Shown one piece after another: positions 17,487 through 26,295 of a stretch of DNA of 64,000 nt (positions within the stretch are counted from its first letter, which is position 1; every line of letters starts with the position of its first letter). This DNA comes from Termitidicoccus mucosus. Its GTDB lineage: Bacteria > Verrucomicrobiota > Verrucomicrobiia > Opitutales > Opitutaceae. The notes beneath the pieces are model-generated. The model saw nothing but the letters and a program-made list of their open reading frames with translations, had not been told where the DNA came from and made no database searches. The position numbers were made by a program, and so were the translations under genes. The DNA lies in the NCBI RefSeq assembly GCF_038725785.1, contig NZ_CP109796.1:3100001-3164000 (forward strand). The letters run 5' to 3'.

Positions 17487-18536
17487 TCACGAGGCCGGAA
17501 GCGTCCGCTCCAGCATGGCCTCGATCACGTTCTCCGTGATGCCGGGCGCCCATCCCGCGCTTGCCGTCAGGAAGAGAGGCGCGAGTCCCTCGCCCAGCAA
17601 CACCTCCCAGAGCCCCGGCCAGCACGACACCTCGTCGAGGTGCGTGAGCACCACATGCGTGGCGCCCAGGGCGCGCCCGGCCTTGCAGGCGGCTAGCAGC
17701 GATTTGTCCGCATAGGCGGCGTTCAGCACCAGCACCCGGCCGGTGATTTCCTCGCGCTCGAGGAAATCGCGCATCCGCGCGTTTGCCTCCGGGTCGGCGC
17801 TGATCGGGGGCGGATCGACATAGACGAAATCCCCGCCCGCCGGCGATGCCTCGCTCCCGTGCCGCACCAGCGGAATCCGCAGTTGCTCGCAACAGGCGGA
17901 AAGCGCCGGCGACACCGGGCCGGCATCCGGTTCCATCCACCACACCACGCCCAGCCGTCCGTGGCGGACGACTTCGCGATGCAGCCACCTGCACAACGCC
18001 GTGGTTTTTCCCGCGCCGGGCCCGCCCAGAAATGCCGTGCGCGCCGGCAGACTGCGGCCGCGATGCGCGGCCCCCAGACGGCACAAATCATCCCGCATCA
18101 ACCCGAAGGATTCCGCGAGCGGCAGGTTGTCCGCGATGCCCGACCAGAACGGCAGCGACTCCATCTGCCGCAACGCCGCCTGCGAAACGCCGCGTCCGCG
18201 CAACCAGTCCGCCAAGGCCGGCGCGCCCGCCTCCGGTCCGCCCGCATCCGAAATCATCACCCCGCCGGACTGGAATCCCGCGACGGCGGGAATCCGGGTC
18301 GCGGCCTCGGAGGAGCCCGCCCGGCCTTCGAGCGGCGGCACTTCCGCGATCACCTCGATCCGGGACGCGCCGAGAAAACGCTGCCAGCCGCGCACCGGCA
18401 CGGAGCGCACGGAGACCACTTTCGCCCGCTCGCCCAACTGCTGGCGGATCGCGCCGGCCGCCGCCTCGGCCGACCTCGCCACCAGGCGGAAGGTGCCGGA
18501 CCTGAAATCGTTTGTTTTGTCCGCGCTCTTGTTCAT
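17487..18536 (-). CDS. flhF: FlhF-type SRP-family GTPase
   Basis: 349 aa. The NG-type GTPase part has a P loop GGPGAGKTT at 171-179, a switch-like YVDPPPIS segment, and LTHLDEVSCW in place of the usual TKLDE guanine-specificity motif. The N-terminal basic B region is short and the sequence is divergent from FlhF, but position right after flhA and length support the call. FlhF sets flagellar pole position and number. No flhG partner is in the window. Confidence 0.85.
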   Translation of the reverse strand: MNKSADKTNDFRSGTFRLVARSAEAAAGAIRQQLGERAKVVSVRSVPVRGWQRFLGASRIEVIAEVPPLEGRAGSSEAATRIPAVAGFQSGGVMISDAGGPEAGAPALADWLRGRGVSQAALRQMESLPFWSGIADNLPLAESFGLMRDDLCRLGAAHRGRSLPARTAFLGGPGAGKTTALCRWLHREVVRHGRLGVVWWMEPDAGPVSPALSACCEQLRIPLVRHGSEASPAGGDFVYVDPPPISADPEANARMRDFLEREEITGRVLVLNAAYADKSLLAACKAGRALGATHVVLTHLDEVSCWPGLWEVLLGEGLAPLFLTASAGWAPGITENVIEAMLERTLPAS

Positions 18537-18540
18537 GGTT

Positions 18541-20709
18541 TCACGTGGCCTTGGTTTCGGCCCGGGCGACGCCGGCCGGCAAAGTGATGGTGCCCGCGCT
18601 CTCGATGTCGCAGCCGGCGGGAATTTCCTGGTAAGCCAGCACGGTCAGGCGCGGGAAGGACGGCTCCAGGAAGCGTCGCAGCGCCAGGCGCAAATCCGCG
18701 CCAACCACGAGCACGGCCGGCTGTCCCGCCTCCAGAAAGGGCTTGGACTTCGACATCACCTCGGCGAGCAGATGCCGCCCCACCGAGGCGTCGAGGGCCA
18801 GGCTGATGTCCCCGGGCGCGCGGTGGATCTTCGAGATCAGGAGCTGCTCCATGCGCGGGTCCATCGTCACCGCCCGGACCACGCCGGGGCGGCTCTCGTA
18901 TTCATGGACAAAATACATGCCTAGGTTGCGGCGCACCAGCTCGCTCAACTCGTCCGGATTTTTCGTGACCGGCGCGAAATCGGCGACGCCCTCCAGAATC
19001 ACGGGCAGGTTCAGGATCGGCACGCTTTCCCGCAGCAGATTCTGCAGCACGCGCTGGATGATGCCCAAGTTGACGAGGTCCGGCAGCAGTTCCGCCACCA
19101 GCGCCGGGTGCGTCGTCTTGATATGGTCGACCAGACCCTGCACGTCCTGGCGCCCGAGCAGATGATGCGCCGCCCCCTTCAGCGCCTCGGTCAAATGCGT
19201 GACGATCACCGACGCGGCATCGACGACCGTGTAGCCGTTGATCTCGGCAGTGGTGCGCTCGCTCTCGGGCACCCACACCGCGTCGATGCCGAAGACCGGC
19301 TCCTTGCAGGACTTGCCCCGCAGCTTCACCTGCGAGCCGCTCACGTTCATGGCGAGCCATTCGCCGACCGAGACCGTGCCGCCCGCAAGCACGCGGCCGC
19401 GCAGGAGGAAACGGTAGGCGTTGCTCTCCAGCTCCAGATTGTCCCGCACCGAGATCGGCGGGACCACGAGCCCGCGGTCGCGCGCCAGCGTCTTGCGCGC
19501 GCCCGTGATGCGCGCCAGCAGGTCGCCGCCCTGCTTCGCGTCCGCCAGCGGGAGCAACCCGTAGCCCACCTCGACCGCGAACAAGTCCACGTCGGTCAGC
19601 TTGCGAATGTCCTCCGCCCCGCCGCCGGGCCTTGCGCCGCCGGCAGGCGCGCTTCCTCCGGCGGGGGACGATTCGCCGCCGGCCGCGTCCTTGGCCGCCC
19701 CCTTGAACGGCTTTTCCCCGCCCTCGCCCGCCAGCCGGGGAATGCTGCGCGCCACATAAAACAACAAGCCGCCCAGCAGCGCGAACGGCCAGAAGGGCAT
19801 GCCGGGAATCAACCCGAAAACCATCATCATCCCGCCGACCACCTGCAACGCGCGCGGATAACGCAGCAACTGCCGGCCGACCTGCGCGCCGAGGTTCTCG
19901 TCCTCCGCCGCGCGCGTGACGAGCAGGCCCGCCGCCACCGACACGATCAGCGCCGGGATTTGCGCGACCAGACCGTCGCCGATCGAAAGCAGGGTGAACT
20001 TCGTCAGCGACTCCGTCAGCGTCAGGTCCATCTGGAAAACGCCGATGGCAAAACCGCCGATCACGTTGACCAGCGTGATGAGGATGCCGGCGATGGCGTC
20101 GCCGCGCACGAACTTCGACGCGCCGTCCATCGCGCCGTAGAAATCGGCCTCCTTCTGGATCTTGGTCCGCCGCGCCGTGGCCGCCGCCTCGTCGATGATG
20201 CCGGCGTTGAGCTCGGCGTCGATCGCCATCTGCTTTCCCGGCAGCGCGTCGAGCGTGAAGCGCGCGCTCACCTCCGCGATGCGCCCCGCGCCCTTGGTGA
20301 TGACCACGAAGTTGATCACCACCAGGATCACGAACACCACGAAGCCGACGATGTAGTTGCCCTGAATGACAAAGTGGCCAAACGAATCGATGATCCCGCC
20401 CGCGTAGCCCTTGGTCAGGATCAGGCGCGTCGAGCAGATGTTGAGGGCGAGGCGATACAGCGTCAGCCCGAGCAGGATGGTGGGAAACCCGGAAAACTCC
20501 GCCGGCGCGCGCACGTAGATGATCACCAGCAGCACCAGCAGCGACATCGTGATGCTGACCGCCAGCAGCATGTCCAGCACGAAGGGCGGCACCGGCACGA
20601 TCAGCATCAGCACGGTGGCGAACAGCGCCCCGATGAAAATCAGGTCGGCCTGGCGCAGCAGACTGCTGCCGGAGGCGGGATTCACTGCGGCGGAAGTCGA
20701 GGCGATCAT
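18541..20709 (-). CDS. flhA: Flagellar type III export gate protein FlhA
   Basis: 722 aa. Eight hydrophobic segments fill about residues 20-330, including the cytoplasmic FHIPEP-family loop (AEVSARFTLDALPGKQMAIDAELNAG, about 155-180). A Gly/Ala-rich linker (about 345-372) leads to the cytoplasmic ring domain (about 375-720), which docks chaperone-substrate complexes. The start is 4 nt downstream of the flhB stop. Length and pattern are those of an intact FlhA. Confidence 0.97.
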   Translation of the reverse strand: MIASTSAAVNPASGSSLLRQADLIFIGALFATVLMLIVPVPPFVLDMLLAVSITMSLLVLLVIIYVRAPAEFSGFPTILLGLTLYRLALNICSTRLILTKGYAGGIIDSFGHFVIQGNYIVGFVVFVILVVINFVVITKGAGRIAEVSARFTLDALPGKQMAIDAELNAGIIDEAAATARRTKIQKEADFYGAMDGASKFVRGDAIAGILITLVNVIGGFAIGVFQMDLTLTESLTKFTLLSIGDGLVAQIPALIVSVAAGLLVTRAAEDENLGAQVGRQLLRYPRALQVVGGMMMVFGLIPGMPFWPFALLGGLLFYVARSIPRLAGEGGEKPFKGAAKDAAGGESSPAGGSAPAGGARPGGGAEDIRKLTDVDLFAVEVGYGLLPLADAKQGGDLLARITGARKTLARDRGLVVPPISVRDNLELESNAYRFLLRGRVLAGGTVSVGEWLAMNVSGSQVKLRGKSCKEPVFGIDAVWVPESERTTAEINGYTVVDAASVIVTHLTEALKGAAHHLLGRQDVQGLVDHIKTTHPALVAELLPDLVNLGIIQRVLQNLLRESVPILNLPVILEGVADFAPVTKNPDELSELVRRNLGMYFVHEYESRPGVVRAVTMDPRMEQLLISKIHRAPGDISLALDASVGRHLLAEVMSKSKPFLEAGQPAVLVVGADLRLALRRFLEPSFPRLTVLAYQEIPAGCDIESAGTITLPAGVARAETKAT

Positions 20710-20713
20710 GGCG

Positions 20714-21823
20714 TCAGGCGATGCCTCCCATTTCCGCGCGGCGCGCCTTCAGCCGGAAAAAGTAATACCGGTGCGTGCGGTAAACCATCACCAGGATCGC
20801 CGCCACCGCCTTGTAGAGCGAGACCGGGATCGGCTCGCCCACCACGCCCGTGCCGTGCAGCAGCTTCGCCACCGCACGGTCCTCCACCATCGGCACGCCG
20901 TGCTCGGCCGCGATCGCCTTGATGCGCATGGCCAGCCGGTTCTCGCCCTTGGCCAGCACCACCGGTGCGGAATCCACGCCGCGCTCGTATTTGAGCGCCA
21001 CGGCGTAGTGCGTCGGGTTGGTCACCACCACGTCCGCCGTCGGCACCGCCGCGAGCATCTGGCGCTGCATCAGGCGGCGCGCCATCCGGCGCATCGCCGA
21101 CTTCACGAGCGCGTCGCCCTCGGACTGGCGGCGCTCCTCCTTGAGCTCCTGCCGCGTCATCATCAGCTCGCGGTAGGTCTTGTATCGCTCGTATGAATAC
21201 GCGATGGCCGCGATGACCGACATCGCGAGCAGCAGCCGGGCCAGCAGGGCCAGCGCGCTCTCGAAAATAAAACTGCCCAGGTAGGGCGTCTCGACCGGCG
21301 TGCTGAACAACGGGTCGCCGAGCAGCGTCCGCGCCGCCAGCCAGAGACTCACGCCGATCGCCGTCACCTTCAGGAAATCAATCGCGCCGTGCGTCAGCGT
21401 CCGCTTGGAAAACACCCGCTGGAAACCCTCGACCGGATTCAGCCGCTCGGGCTTCACGCCAAACGCCTTGGGCGTCAGTTGAAATCCCGTCTGGAGCCCG
21501 CCCGACATCAGCGCCGCCACGATGCCGGCCACCAGCACCGGCCCGAGCGCGCCGGCCAGCACCAGCCCGGCCTGCGCGAACTGCACCGGCACCACGCCCG
21601 GCTCGATGCGGATGAGATGGATGTGCCCGAAAATGCCGGCGCCAAACTCGGCCACCCGCCGCGCCCCCTCGCCCGCCGACAGCGAAAGCGCCCCGAACGC
21701 CGCGGCCAGCATGAACACGACGCCGAGCTCGGGCGACTTGGCGAACTGCCCGCGCTCGTGCGCGTCGTTCAGCCGCTTCTCGGAAGGAAGCTCGGTTTTT
21801 TGATCCTGATCGTGTTCGGCCAT
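20714..21823 (-). CDS. flhB: Flagellar export switch protein FlhB
   Basis: 369 aa with an N-terminal EKTELPSEKR-like start (QDQKTELPSEKRLNDAHERGQ), four membrane segments and the autocleavage motif N269-P270-T271-H272 in VVVTNPTHYAVALKY. Cleavage at this site switches export from rod/hook to filament substrates when FliK measures hook length. It follows the truncated fliR after a 69-nt AT-rich gap, longer than most gaps in this operon. Confidence 0.96.
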   Translation of the reverse strand: MAEHDQDQKTELPSEKRLNDAHERGQFAKSPELGVVFMLAAAFGALSLSAGEGARRVAEFGAGIFGHIHLIRIEPGVVPVQFAQAGLVLAGALGPVLVAGIVAALMSGGLQTGFQLTPKAFGVKPERLNPVEGFQRVFSKRTLTHGAIDFLKVTAIGVSLWLAARTLLGDPLFSTPVETPYLGSFIFESALALLARLLLAMSVIAAIAYSYERYKTYRELMMTRQELKEERRQSEGDALVKSAMRRMARRLMQRQMLAAVPTADVVVTNPTHYAVALKYERGVDSAPVVLAKGENRLAMRIKAIAAEHGVPMVEDRAVAKLLHGTGVVGEPIPVSLYKAVAAILVMVYRTHRYYFFRLKARRAEMGGIA

Positions 21824-21892
21824 GCGGGAAGGTCGATATACGCAGGGTTAATGCCAAACCGCTTTTGTGTTACATAAAATATTGTTTATCAA

Positions 21893-22384
21893 TTAATAAC
21901 AAATTATATGGCCGCATATCATGCGTAGGGAAATTCGGGGCGACGCTTCGTGGCCGGTTTCACGGCAATTTTTGCCGGTCACTGCCGGCCCACCAATTCG
22001 AGCATCCACCACGGCAGGTTGTCGTTCCTGCGACGGCGTCGGCACGTCGAAACCCGGCGCGGCCATCAGGCCGAGCTCGTTGGCCATCATGCGTCCGCCC
22101 ACTTCCGCGCCCGTGATGATCGTCCGCCCGACAAAGCCCAGCGCAAAGCCCAGCAGCAACTCGGCCACGACCGCCGTGACTAGTTGCCCCCAGCTTTCCA
22201 GCCGCGGCGTGGCTGTCCCGGCCAGCGGCCCCGCGACCAGGGTCGCGATCATCATCGAGCAGGCCACCCGCAGCGTCGGCGGCAGGGAGCGCCCCCCGGG
22301 GGCCGGCAGCAGCATCACGATCCCCGTGGCGCGCAGCCCGGTCATCAACCACAGCACGATCCAGTCGAATGACATCGGTTGCAC
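21893..22384 (-). pseudogene. fliR: FliR, truncated at the C-terminus
   Basis: 163 aa versus about 255-265 for FliR. The first ~110 residues are good FliR: hydrophobic helices and FALGFVGRTIITGAEVGGRMMANELGL near 81-107, then MAAPGFDVPTPSQE. After that the frame gives an atypical polar tail (RQPAVVDARIGG..., ending GHIICY) in AT-rich DNA. In another frame DNLPWWMLELVGRQ ends at a TGA at 21979, which could be the native C-terminus left after an internal deletion. About 90-100 residues and two or three membrane helices are missing. FliR is essential in the export gate where tested. Confidence 0.8.
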
Positions 22385-22423
22385 CGGGCGTATCCTAAAT
22401 TTGGTGACAATGCGGGGCGCCCG

Positions 22424-22693
22424 TCATCCCGCCACGATCGCCATGCGGGTGATGCACGAGGACGCGAATTCCGTCAGCGCCCGCAGCAGCCACGGCGCCA
22501 GCACGATCAACAACAGCGCGAGCCCGAGTATCTTCGGGCCGAAGGTGAGCGTCTGCTCCTGGATGCTCGTCACCGACTGCGCCAGGCTGGTCAGCAGGCC
22601 GATCAGCAGCATCAGCACGATAAACGGCGACGTCACGTAGAGCGCGAACAGCACCACTTGTTTCAAAAGATCAATCGCAGCCTCGGCATTCAT
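22424..22693 (-). CDS. fliQ: Flagellar export protein FliQ
   Basis: 89 aa with two membrane helices (VVLFALYVTSPFIVLMLLIGLL at 12-33; LGLALLLIVLAPWLLRALTEF at about 52-72) joined by LAQSVTSIQEQTLTFGPKI, the FliQ signature. It stacks with FliP and FliR in the export gate. It lies between fliP and fliR. Confidence 0.96.
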   Translation of the reverse strand: MNAEAAIDLLKQVVLFALYVTSPFIVLMLLIGLLTSLAQSVTSIQEQTLTFGPKILGLALLLIVLAPWLLRALTEFASSCITRMAIVAG

Positions 22694-22722
22694 GGGAAGA
22701 TAGGTTCAGGAATTCACGGAGT

Positions 22723-23556
22723 TCACATTCGGAAGCTCTCCACCAGGCTGCGCACCACCAGATACCAGCCGTCCACGACGACAAACAACAGTATCTTGAA
22801 AGGCAGCGACACGATCGCCGGCGGCATCATCATCATGCCGAGCGACATGAGCACCGACGAGACCAGCAGGTCGATGACCAGGAAGGGCATGAACAACAAA
22901 AATCCCATCTGAAACGCGGTCTGCAGCTCGCTCACCACAAACGCCGGCACGATCACGCGCATCGGCAGCTCGTTCACCCGCGTCGGCGGGAACCGGCCCA
23001 GTTGGAGAAAAAACTCCAGGTCCCGCGCCCGCGTCTGCCGCAGCATGAACTCCCGCGCGGGCTCGGCCGCCGCCTTCAGCGCCTCGGTCGAGGTGATGGT
23101 GCCCGCCAGATACGGCTGCAGCGCGTTCTCGTTCGCCCGCTGGAAAACCGGCGCCATGATGAACAGCGTGAGAAAAAGCGAGAGCCCGATGACGATCTGG
23201 TTGGCCGGGGCGTTCGCCACGCCGAGCGCGGTGCGCACCAGCCCCAGCACGATCACGATGCGGGTGAAACTCGTCATGAGCATGATCAGCGACGGCGCCA
23301 GCGTCAGCAGCGTCATGACGATCACGATCTGGATCCCCACGCCGATGTCGCCGGAAGCCTCCGCTCCGTCCAGGCCGATCACCAGGCGGGGGCCTCTGGC
23401 CGCCGCCGGGGCGCCGCCCGGGGCCGGGGCGGTCTGCGCCCCGGCCAGCGCGGCCAGCCAGAACAACAGCGCCGCCGCCAAAAGCCATCGCCAGCAACGC
23501 GGCGGCCGCGGGAAAGCCCGGGCCGAAACAGCCGCGACCTGTGTATTCGAAATCAC
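22723..23556 (-). CDS. fliP: Flagellar export protein FliP
   Basis: 277 aa from the GTG at 23556, chosen because AAGGA lies 6 nt upstream and the start overlaps the fliO stop (GTGA). A signal peptide (WLLAAALLFWLAALAGAQ) precedes the mature protein. The body is typical: TLLTLAPSLIMLMTSFTRIV, GLVRTALGVANAPANQI, and the C-terminal VSSVLMSLGMMMMPPAIVSLPFK. FliP builds most of the export pore. Confidence 0.96.
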   Translation of the reverse strand: MISNTQVAAVSARAFPRPPRCWRWLLAAALLFWLAALAGAQTAPAPGGAPAAARGPRLVIGLDGAEASGDIGVGIQIVIVMTLLTLAPSLIMLMTSFTRIVIVLGLVRTALGVANAPANQIVIGLSLFLTLFIMAPVFQRANENALQPYLAGTITSTEALKAAAEPAREFMLRQTRARDLEFFLQLGRFPPTRVNELPMRVIVPAFVVSELQTAFQMGFLLFMPFLVIDLLVSSVLMSLGMMMMPPAIVSLPFKILLFVVVDGWYLVVRSLVESFRM

Positions 23557-24050
23557 GATACGTCCTTTTTTTCTTCCGCCGCCGGATCGCCGTCCAGCCG
23601 GGCGACCAAGCCGATGCCGCCGGGCGTCACGCCGACGAGGAAACGCTGCCGGTCGCACACCACCACCGCCAGGTACTGCCGGTTGCCCAGCGCGCGCGTG
23701 CCCTCGATCTGGATGCGGCCGGCCAGCTTGCCGGCGGGGGTTGCGCGCCGCCGCGACCACAGGAACATCCAGCCCGCGCCGCCGCCGATCAGCAAGGCGA
23801 TCACCAGCCAGAACGAGCCGCCGCCGCCCGGCCTGTCCTCAAACAGACGCGGCATGTGCGAGTCGCGCGGGGTCAAAACCATGTCGCCGGGCAATTCGCC
23901 CGGCTGCGTCGCCGGAGAAGGCCCGGCGTCAAGGGGCTGCGCCGCCTCCAATGCGGCGCAGCCCGCGATAGCTACCATTAGCAGCCAGCCAATGACGCTG
24001 GAAATTGACGCGCGCGGGCGCGCAAAACCGGGCGGACGCGCACTCCTCAT
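23553..24050 (-). CDS. fliO: FliO-type export accessory protein
   Basis: 165 aa from the ATG at 24050, which overlaps the fliN stop (ATGA). It has an N-terminal hydrophobic segment (SSVIGWLLMVAIAGCAAL), a Pro/Gly-rich periplasmic loop, a membrane helix (FWLVIALLIGGGAGWMFLWS, about 90-110) and the cytoplasmic FliO core (RIQIEGTRALGNRQYLAVVV..FLVGVTPGGIGLVARL). FliO assists FliP assembly. The family is variable; position and pattern carry the call. Confidence 0.85.
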   Translation of the reverse strand: MRSARPPGFARPRASISSVIGWLLMVAIAGCAALEAAQPLDAGPSPATQPGELPGDMVLTPRDSHMPRLFEDRPGGGGSFWLVIALLIGGGAGWMFLWSRRRATPAGKLAGRIQIEGTRALGNRQYLAVVVCDRQRFLVGVTPGGIGLVARLDGDPAAEEKKDVS

Positions 24051-24286
24051 GCAGGAGTCCCCTGCCCGGCCGCCTCCACCGGGGCGAGCCCCACCAGTTC
24101 GGTGATCTTGATGCCAAAGTTTTCCTCCACCACCACGACCTCGCCGAAGGCGATCAGCTTGCCGTTCACGTAGAGACCGACCGGGTCGATCGCCCTTTGC
24201 GTGAGCTGCACCACGGCGCCGGGCGACAGCGCCAGCACCTCGCGCATGGACAACTGGCAGGACCCCAGCTGCACGGTTACCTTCAC
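24047..24286 (-). CDS. fliN: FliN, C-terminal part (SpoA domain), 5' end displaced by a duplication
   Basis: 79 aa from a GTG at 24286. The SpoA domain of FliN is nearly complete: VTVQLGSCQLSMREVLALSPG, VQLTQRAIDPVGLYVNGKLIAFGEVVVVEENFGIKITELV. The proper N-terminus (MEDKTLDLVLDVK) is present 5' of the duplicated segment at 24645 but is separated from this part. The nearer copy of that ATG region has lost bases and runs into a stop. Collapsing the repeat yields an intact ~92-aa FliN. The GTG form lacks about 13 residues and has no clear ribosome site. FliN forms the lower C ring with FliM. Confidence 0.8.
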   Translation of the reverse strand: MKVTVQLGSCQLSMREVLALSPGAVVQLTQRAIDPVGLYVNGKLIAFGEVVVVEENFGIKITELVGLAPVEAAGQGTPA

Positions 24287-24871
24287 CTTTACGTCCAGAA
24301 CCAGATCGCCGTCTCTTCCATAAGCGGGGCTTCGGTCCAGCGAAAAGCGGTTGTTTGATTTTTACGGCCTGGTATTTCGATGCCCACGGTGCCGACGAAT
24401 TTTTCGGTGTTCTCCAGCAAGAGGCGCGTGTCGCCGAGGATCTCGGCCGGAAGTCGAGCACGTCGCCCACGCGCAGGCTCCAATTCGCGCAGCGGCATCT
24501 CCCATGCGTTCCACTGCGCCGCACGTCCATCCACGGCGCCGGGCGACAGCGCCAGCACCTCGCGCATGGACAACTGGCAGGACCCCAGCTGCACGGTTAC
24601 CTTCACCTTTACGTCCAGAACCAGATCAAGCGTCTTGTCTTCCATAAGCGGGGGCTTCGGCCGTATCCGAAGTGAAAAGCGGTTGTTTGATTTTTACGGC
24701 CACGTGGTCGCCTTCGATGCCCACGGTGCCGACGAATTTTTCGGTGTTCTCCAGCAAGAGGCGCGTGTCGCCGAGGATCTCGGCCGGAAGCTCGAGCACG
24801 TCGCCCACGCGCAGGCTCAGCAATTCGCGCAGCGGCATCTCCCATGCGTTCCACTGCGCCCGCACGTCCAT
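24211..24871 (-). repeat. Tandem duplication covering the fliM 3' end and fliN 5' end
   Basis: Copy 2 (24531-24871, 341 bp) is the intact fliM-end/fliN-start. Copy 1 (24211-24530, 320 bp) is the same segment with about 21 bp lost in several small deletions, for example around 24308-24320, 24346-24349, 24366-24376, 24455 and 24480. Both begin at CCACGGCGCC and end at GCACGTCCAT. The clustered small losses in one copy suggest either decay or a mis-assembled low-quality read. Confidence 0.9.
24289..24645 (-). pseudogene. Chimeric fliN 5' end fused to a decayed fliM 3' copy
   Basis: 118 aa. The first ~38 residues are the true FliN N-terminus (MEDKTLDLVLDVKVKVTVQL and on to LSPGAV); from there it reads the decayed fliM end (DGRAAQWNAWEMPLRELEP..., LLLENTEKFVGTVG) out of its original context and stops at 24289. 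The ATG at 24645 overlaps the fliM stop by 20 nt, the expected fliM-fliN junction. It cannot be a working FliN because the SpoA domain is split. Confidence 0.8.
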
Positions 24872-25678
24872 CGCGATGTCCTCGCAGGCGGGTTTCCACT
24901 CCGTCTTTTTCGCCACGCCGCCGGAGGACGCCTCGCGCTGCCGCCGCGCCTGCATGCTGCGCACCATCGGCTCGATCGTGTAATACGGGATCCCGAGCTG
25001 CAACTGCTCCGCGCAGTCGCCGAAGTTCATTTCCAGCGCGAGCGCCAGCACGATGGCGTCGCGCGGCGAGGTCTGCAAAAACCGGCCGTTGTTCTCATGG
25101 CCCACGATCTGGGGCCGGAACGACTGCTCCGCCTTCCATTGCCCGCACCATTCCTCCAGCACGATGAGGATGATGTCCTCCAGCAGCGCGATCTCGATCT
25201 CCGTCAGGTAGCGTTCCGCCTTCACGGAATGCCCGCGGCCGCCGAGCATCCGGTCCACCAGCGTCAGGGCGAGGCGAGGGTTGATGTCGAGCACGCCGAT
25301 GCCGCGCAAGGGCTCGGCCTTGAACAGGCAGATGTGCGTCGGGCTCGGCAGCGACTCGGTGAACTTCGAGTAGCTCAGGGTCGTGAGCCGCGCCATTTTC
25401 AGGCCGCACTCCATGCGCAGGAACAGGGACAGCCGCGCGCTCAGGTAGCGGATGAAATCCTCGTGCAGCAGCCGCAGCCGGCGCAGTTCCACCTCGGTCA
25501 GGAAAACCGGGTTGCGGAAATCGTAGGCCTCGATGCGGAATTTCGCGTTGGGCGCCGCGCGCCGTCCGTCGGAGCAAAATACCGGCGGCTTTTCCGCCTC
25601 GGTGGTTTGCGCCAGCAGACGGTCAATCTCGCTCTGGTCCAGCGCATCTATCGGGCCGTTGTGTGGGTCCTCTGCCAT
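24626..25678 (-). CDS. fliM: Flagellar motor switch protein FliM
   Basis: 350 aa. It has the N-terminal CheY-binding helix (DQSEIDRLLAQ at about 14-24), the middle domain with the FliG-contact motif GGRG (DRMLGGRGHS, about 152-161), and a C-terminal SpoA domain (GDVLELPAEILGDTRLLLEN..FVGTVG). FliM receives phospho-CheY and controls rotation. Its coding sequence is intact, but its last ~250 nt are repeated downstream in decayed form. Context: fliL-fliM-fliN. Confidence 0.96.
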   Translation of the reverse strand: MAEDPHNGPIDALDQSEIDRLLAQTTEAEKPPVFCSDGRRAAPNAKFRIEAYDFRNPVFLTEVELRRLRLLHEDFIRYLSARLSLFLRMECGLKMARLTTLSYSKFTESLPSPTHICLFKAEPLRGIGVLDINPRLALTLVDRMLGGRGHSVKAERYLTEIEIALLEDIILIVLEEWCGQWKAEQSFRPQIVGHENNGRFLQTSPRDAIVLALALEMNFGDCAEQLQLGIPYYTIEPMVRSMQARRQREASSGGVAKKTEWKPACEDIAMDVRAQWNAWEMPLRELLSLRVGDVLELPAEILGDTRLLLENTEKFVGTVGIEGDHVAVKIKQPLFTSDTAEAPAYGRQDA

Positions 25679-25695
25679 CGCGTGGGTGTTTTCGC

Positions 25696-26244
25696 TTACT
25701 GGACGACAAAGTCGGTGAAATAAACCTGCTCGGCCACATGCTGGCCGAGCGCCTGGTTGTAGGCGCTCACCAGCCGCTCGCGCACGAGGTTTTTCGCGCC
25801 CGCCTCCTCAAGGTCGGAGAGGGAAAGGGACGAGAGCACGTTCAGGGTCACGTCCAGCAGTTGCGCGCGACGCTGCTCGAATTGCTGCGCAAGCGTGGGC
25901 TCGTTGCCGATCACGACAAATCCCGCCTTCAGGTAACGCGTGCCCATCGTGCCGGAAAGGTTCACCACCACGTTGTCGAAGACATAGGTGGTGCCGGGAA
26001 TGGCCGCGGCGGGCGCCGCGCCGGCGGCCGGGCGGGCTGACGCCCTGGCCTGGGCGGGCATTTCCGTCGCGAGCGTCGAGCGAAGCTGCGGAATCAGCAC
26101 AAACCGGCCGACCGCCCACGTCAGCACCGGAGCCAGCGCCACGGCGACCGCCAACGGAATCCAGGCCGGCAGCGCGCGCCGGGAGCGGGGCGCGGCCTCG
26201 GTGTTCGGCGTCGCGGGAGTTGTGTCCTCAATTCGTGAAGGCAT
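25696..26244 (-). CDS. fliL: Flagellar basal body-associated protein FliL
   Basis: 182 aa: a short cytoplasmic N-terminus, one membrane helix (WIPLAVAVALAPVLTWAVGRFVL, about 28-50), an Ala/Pro-rich linker and the periplasmic FliL core (VVVNLSGTMGTRYLKAGFVVI; LLDVTLNVLSSLSLSDLEEAG; ending YFTDFVVQ). FliL rings surround the stator and raise torque. It sits between flgE and fliM. Confidence 0.93.
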   Translation of the reverse strand: MPSRIEDTTPATPNTEAAPRSRRALPAWIPLAVAVALAPVLTWAVGRFVLIPQLRSTLATEMPAQARASARPAAGAAPAAAIPGTTYVFDNVVVNLSGTMGTRYLKAGFVVIGNEPTLAQQFEQRRAQLLDVTLNVLSSLSLSDLEEAGAKNLVRERLVSAYNQALGQHVAEQVYFTDFVVQ

Positions 26245-26295
26245 GGGCTTTAAAAAAGTAGGGCTGGTGACGTGCTCGCCGGGTCTTCACCGCGG

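Noticed and set aside
19108-20922. 604-aa plus-strand open frame
   Set aside because: Antisense to flhA, which is full length and well conserved.
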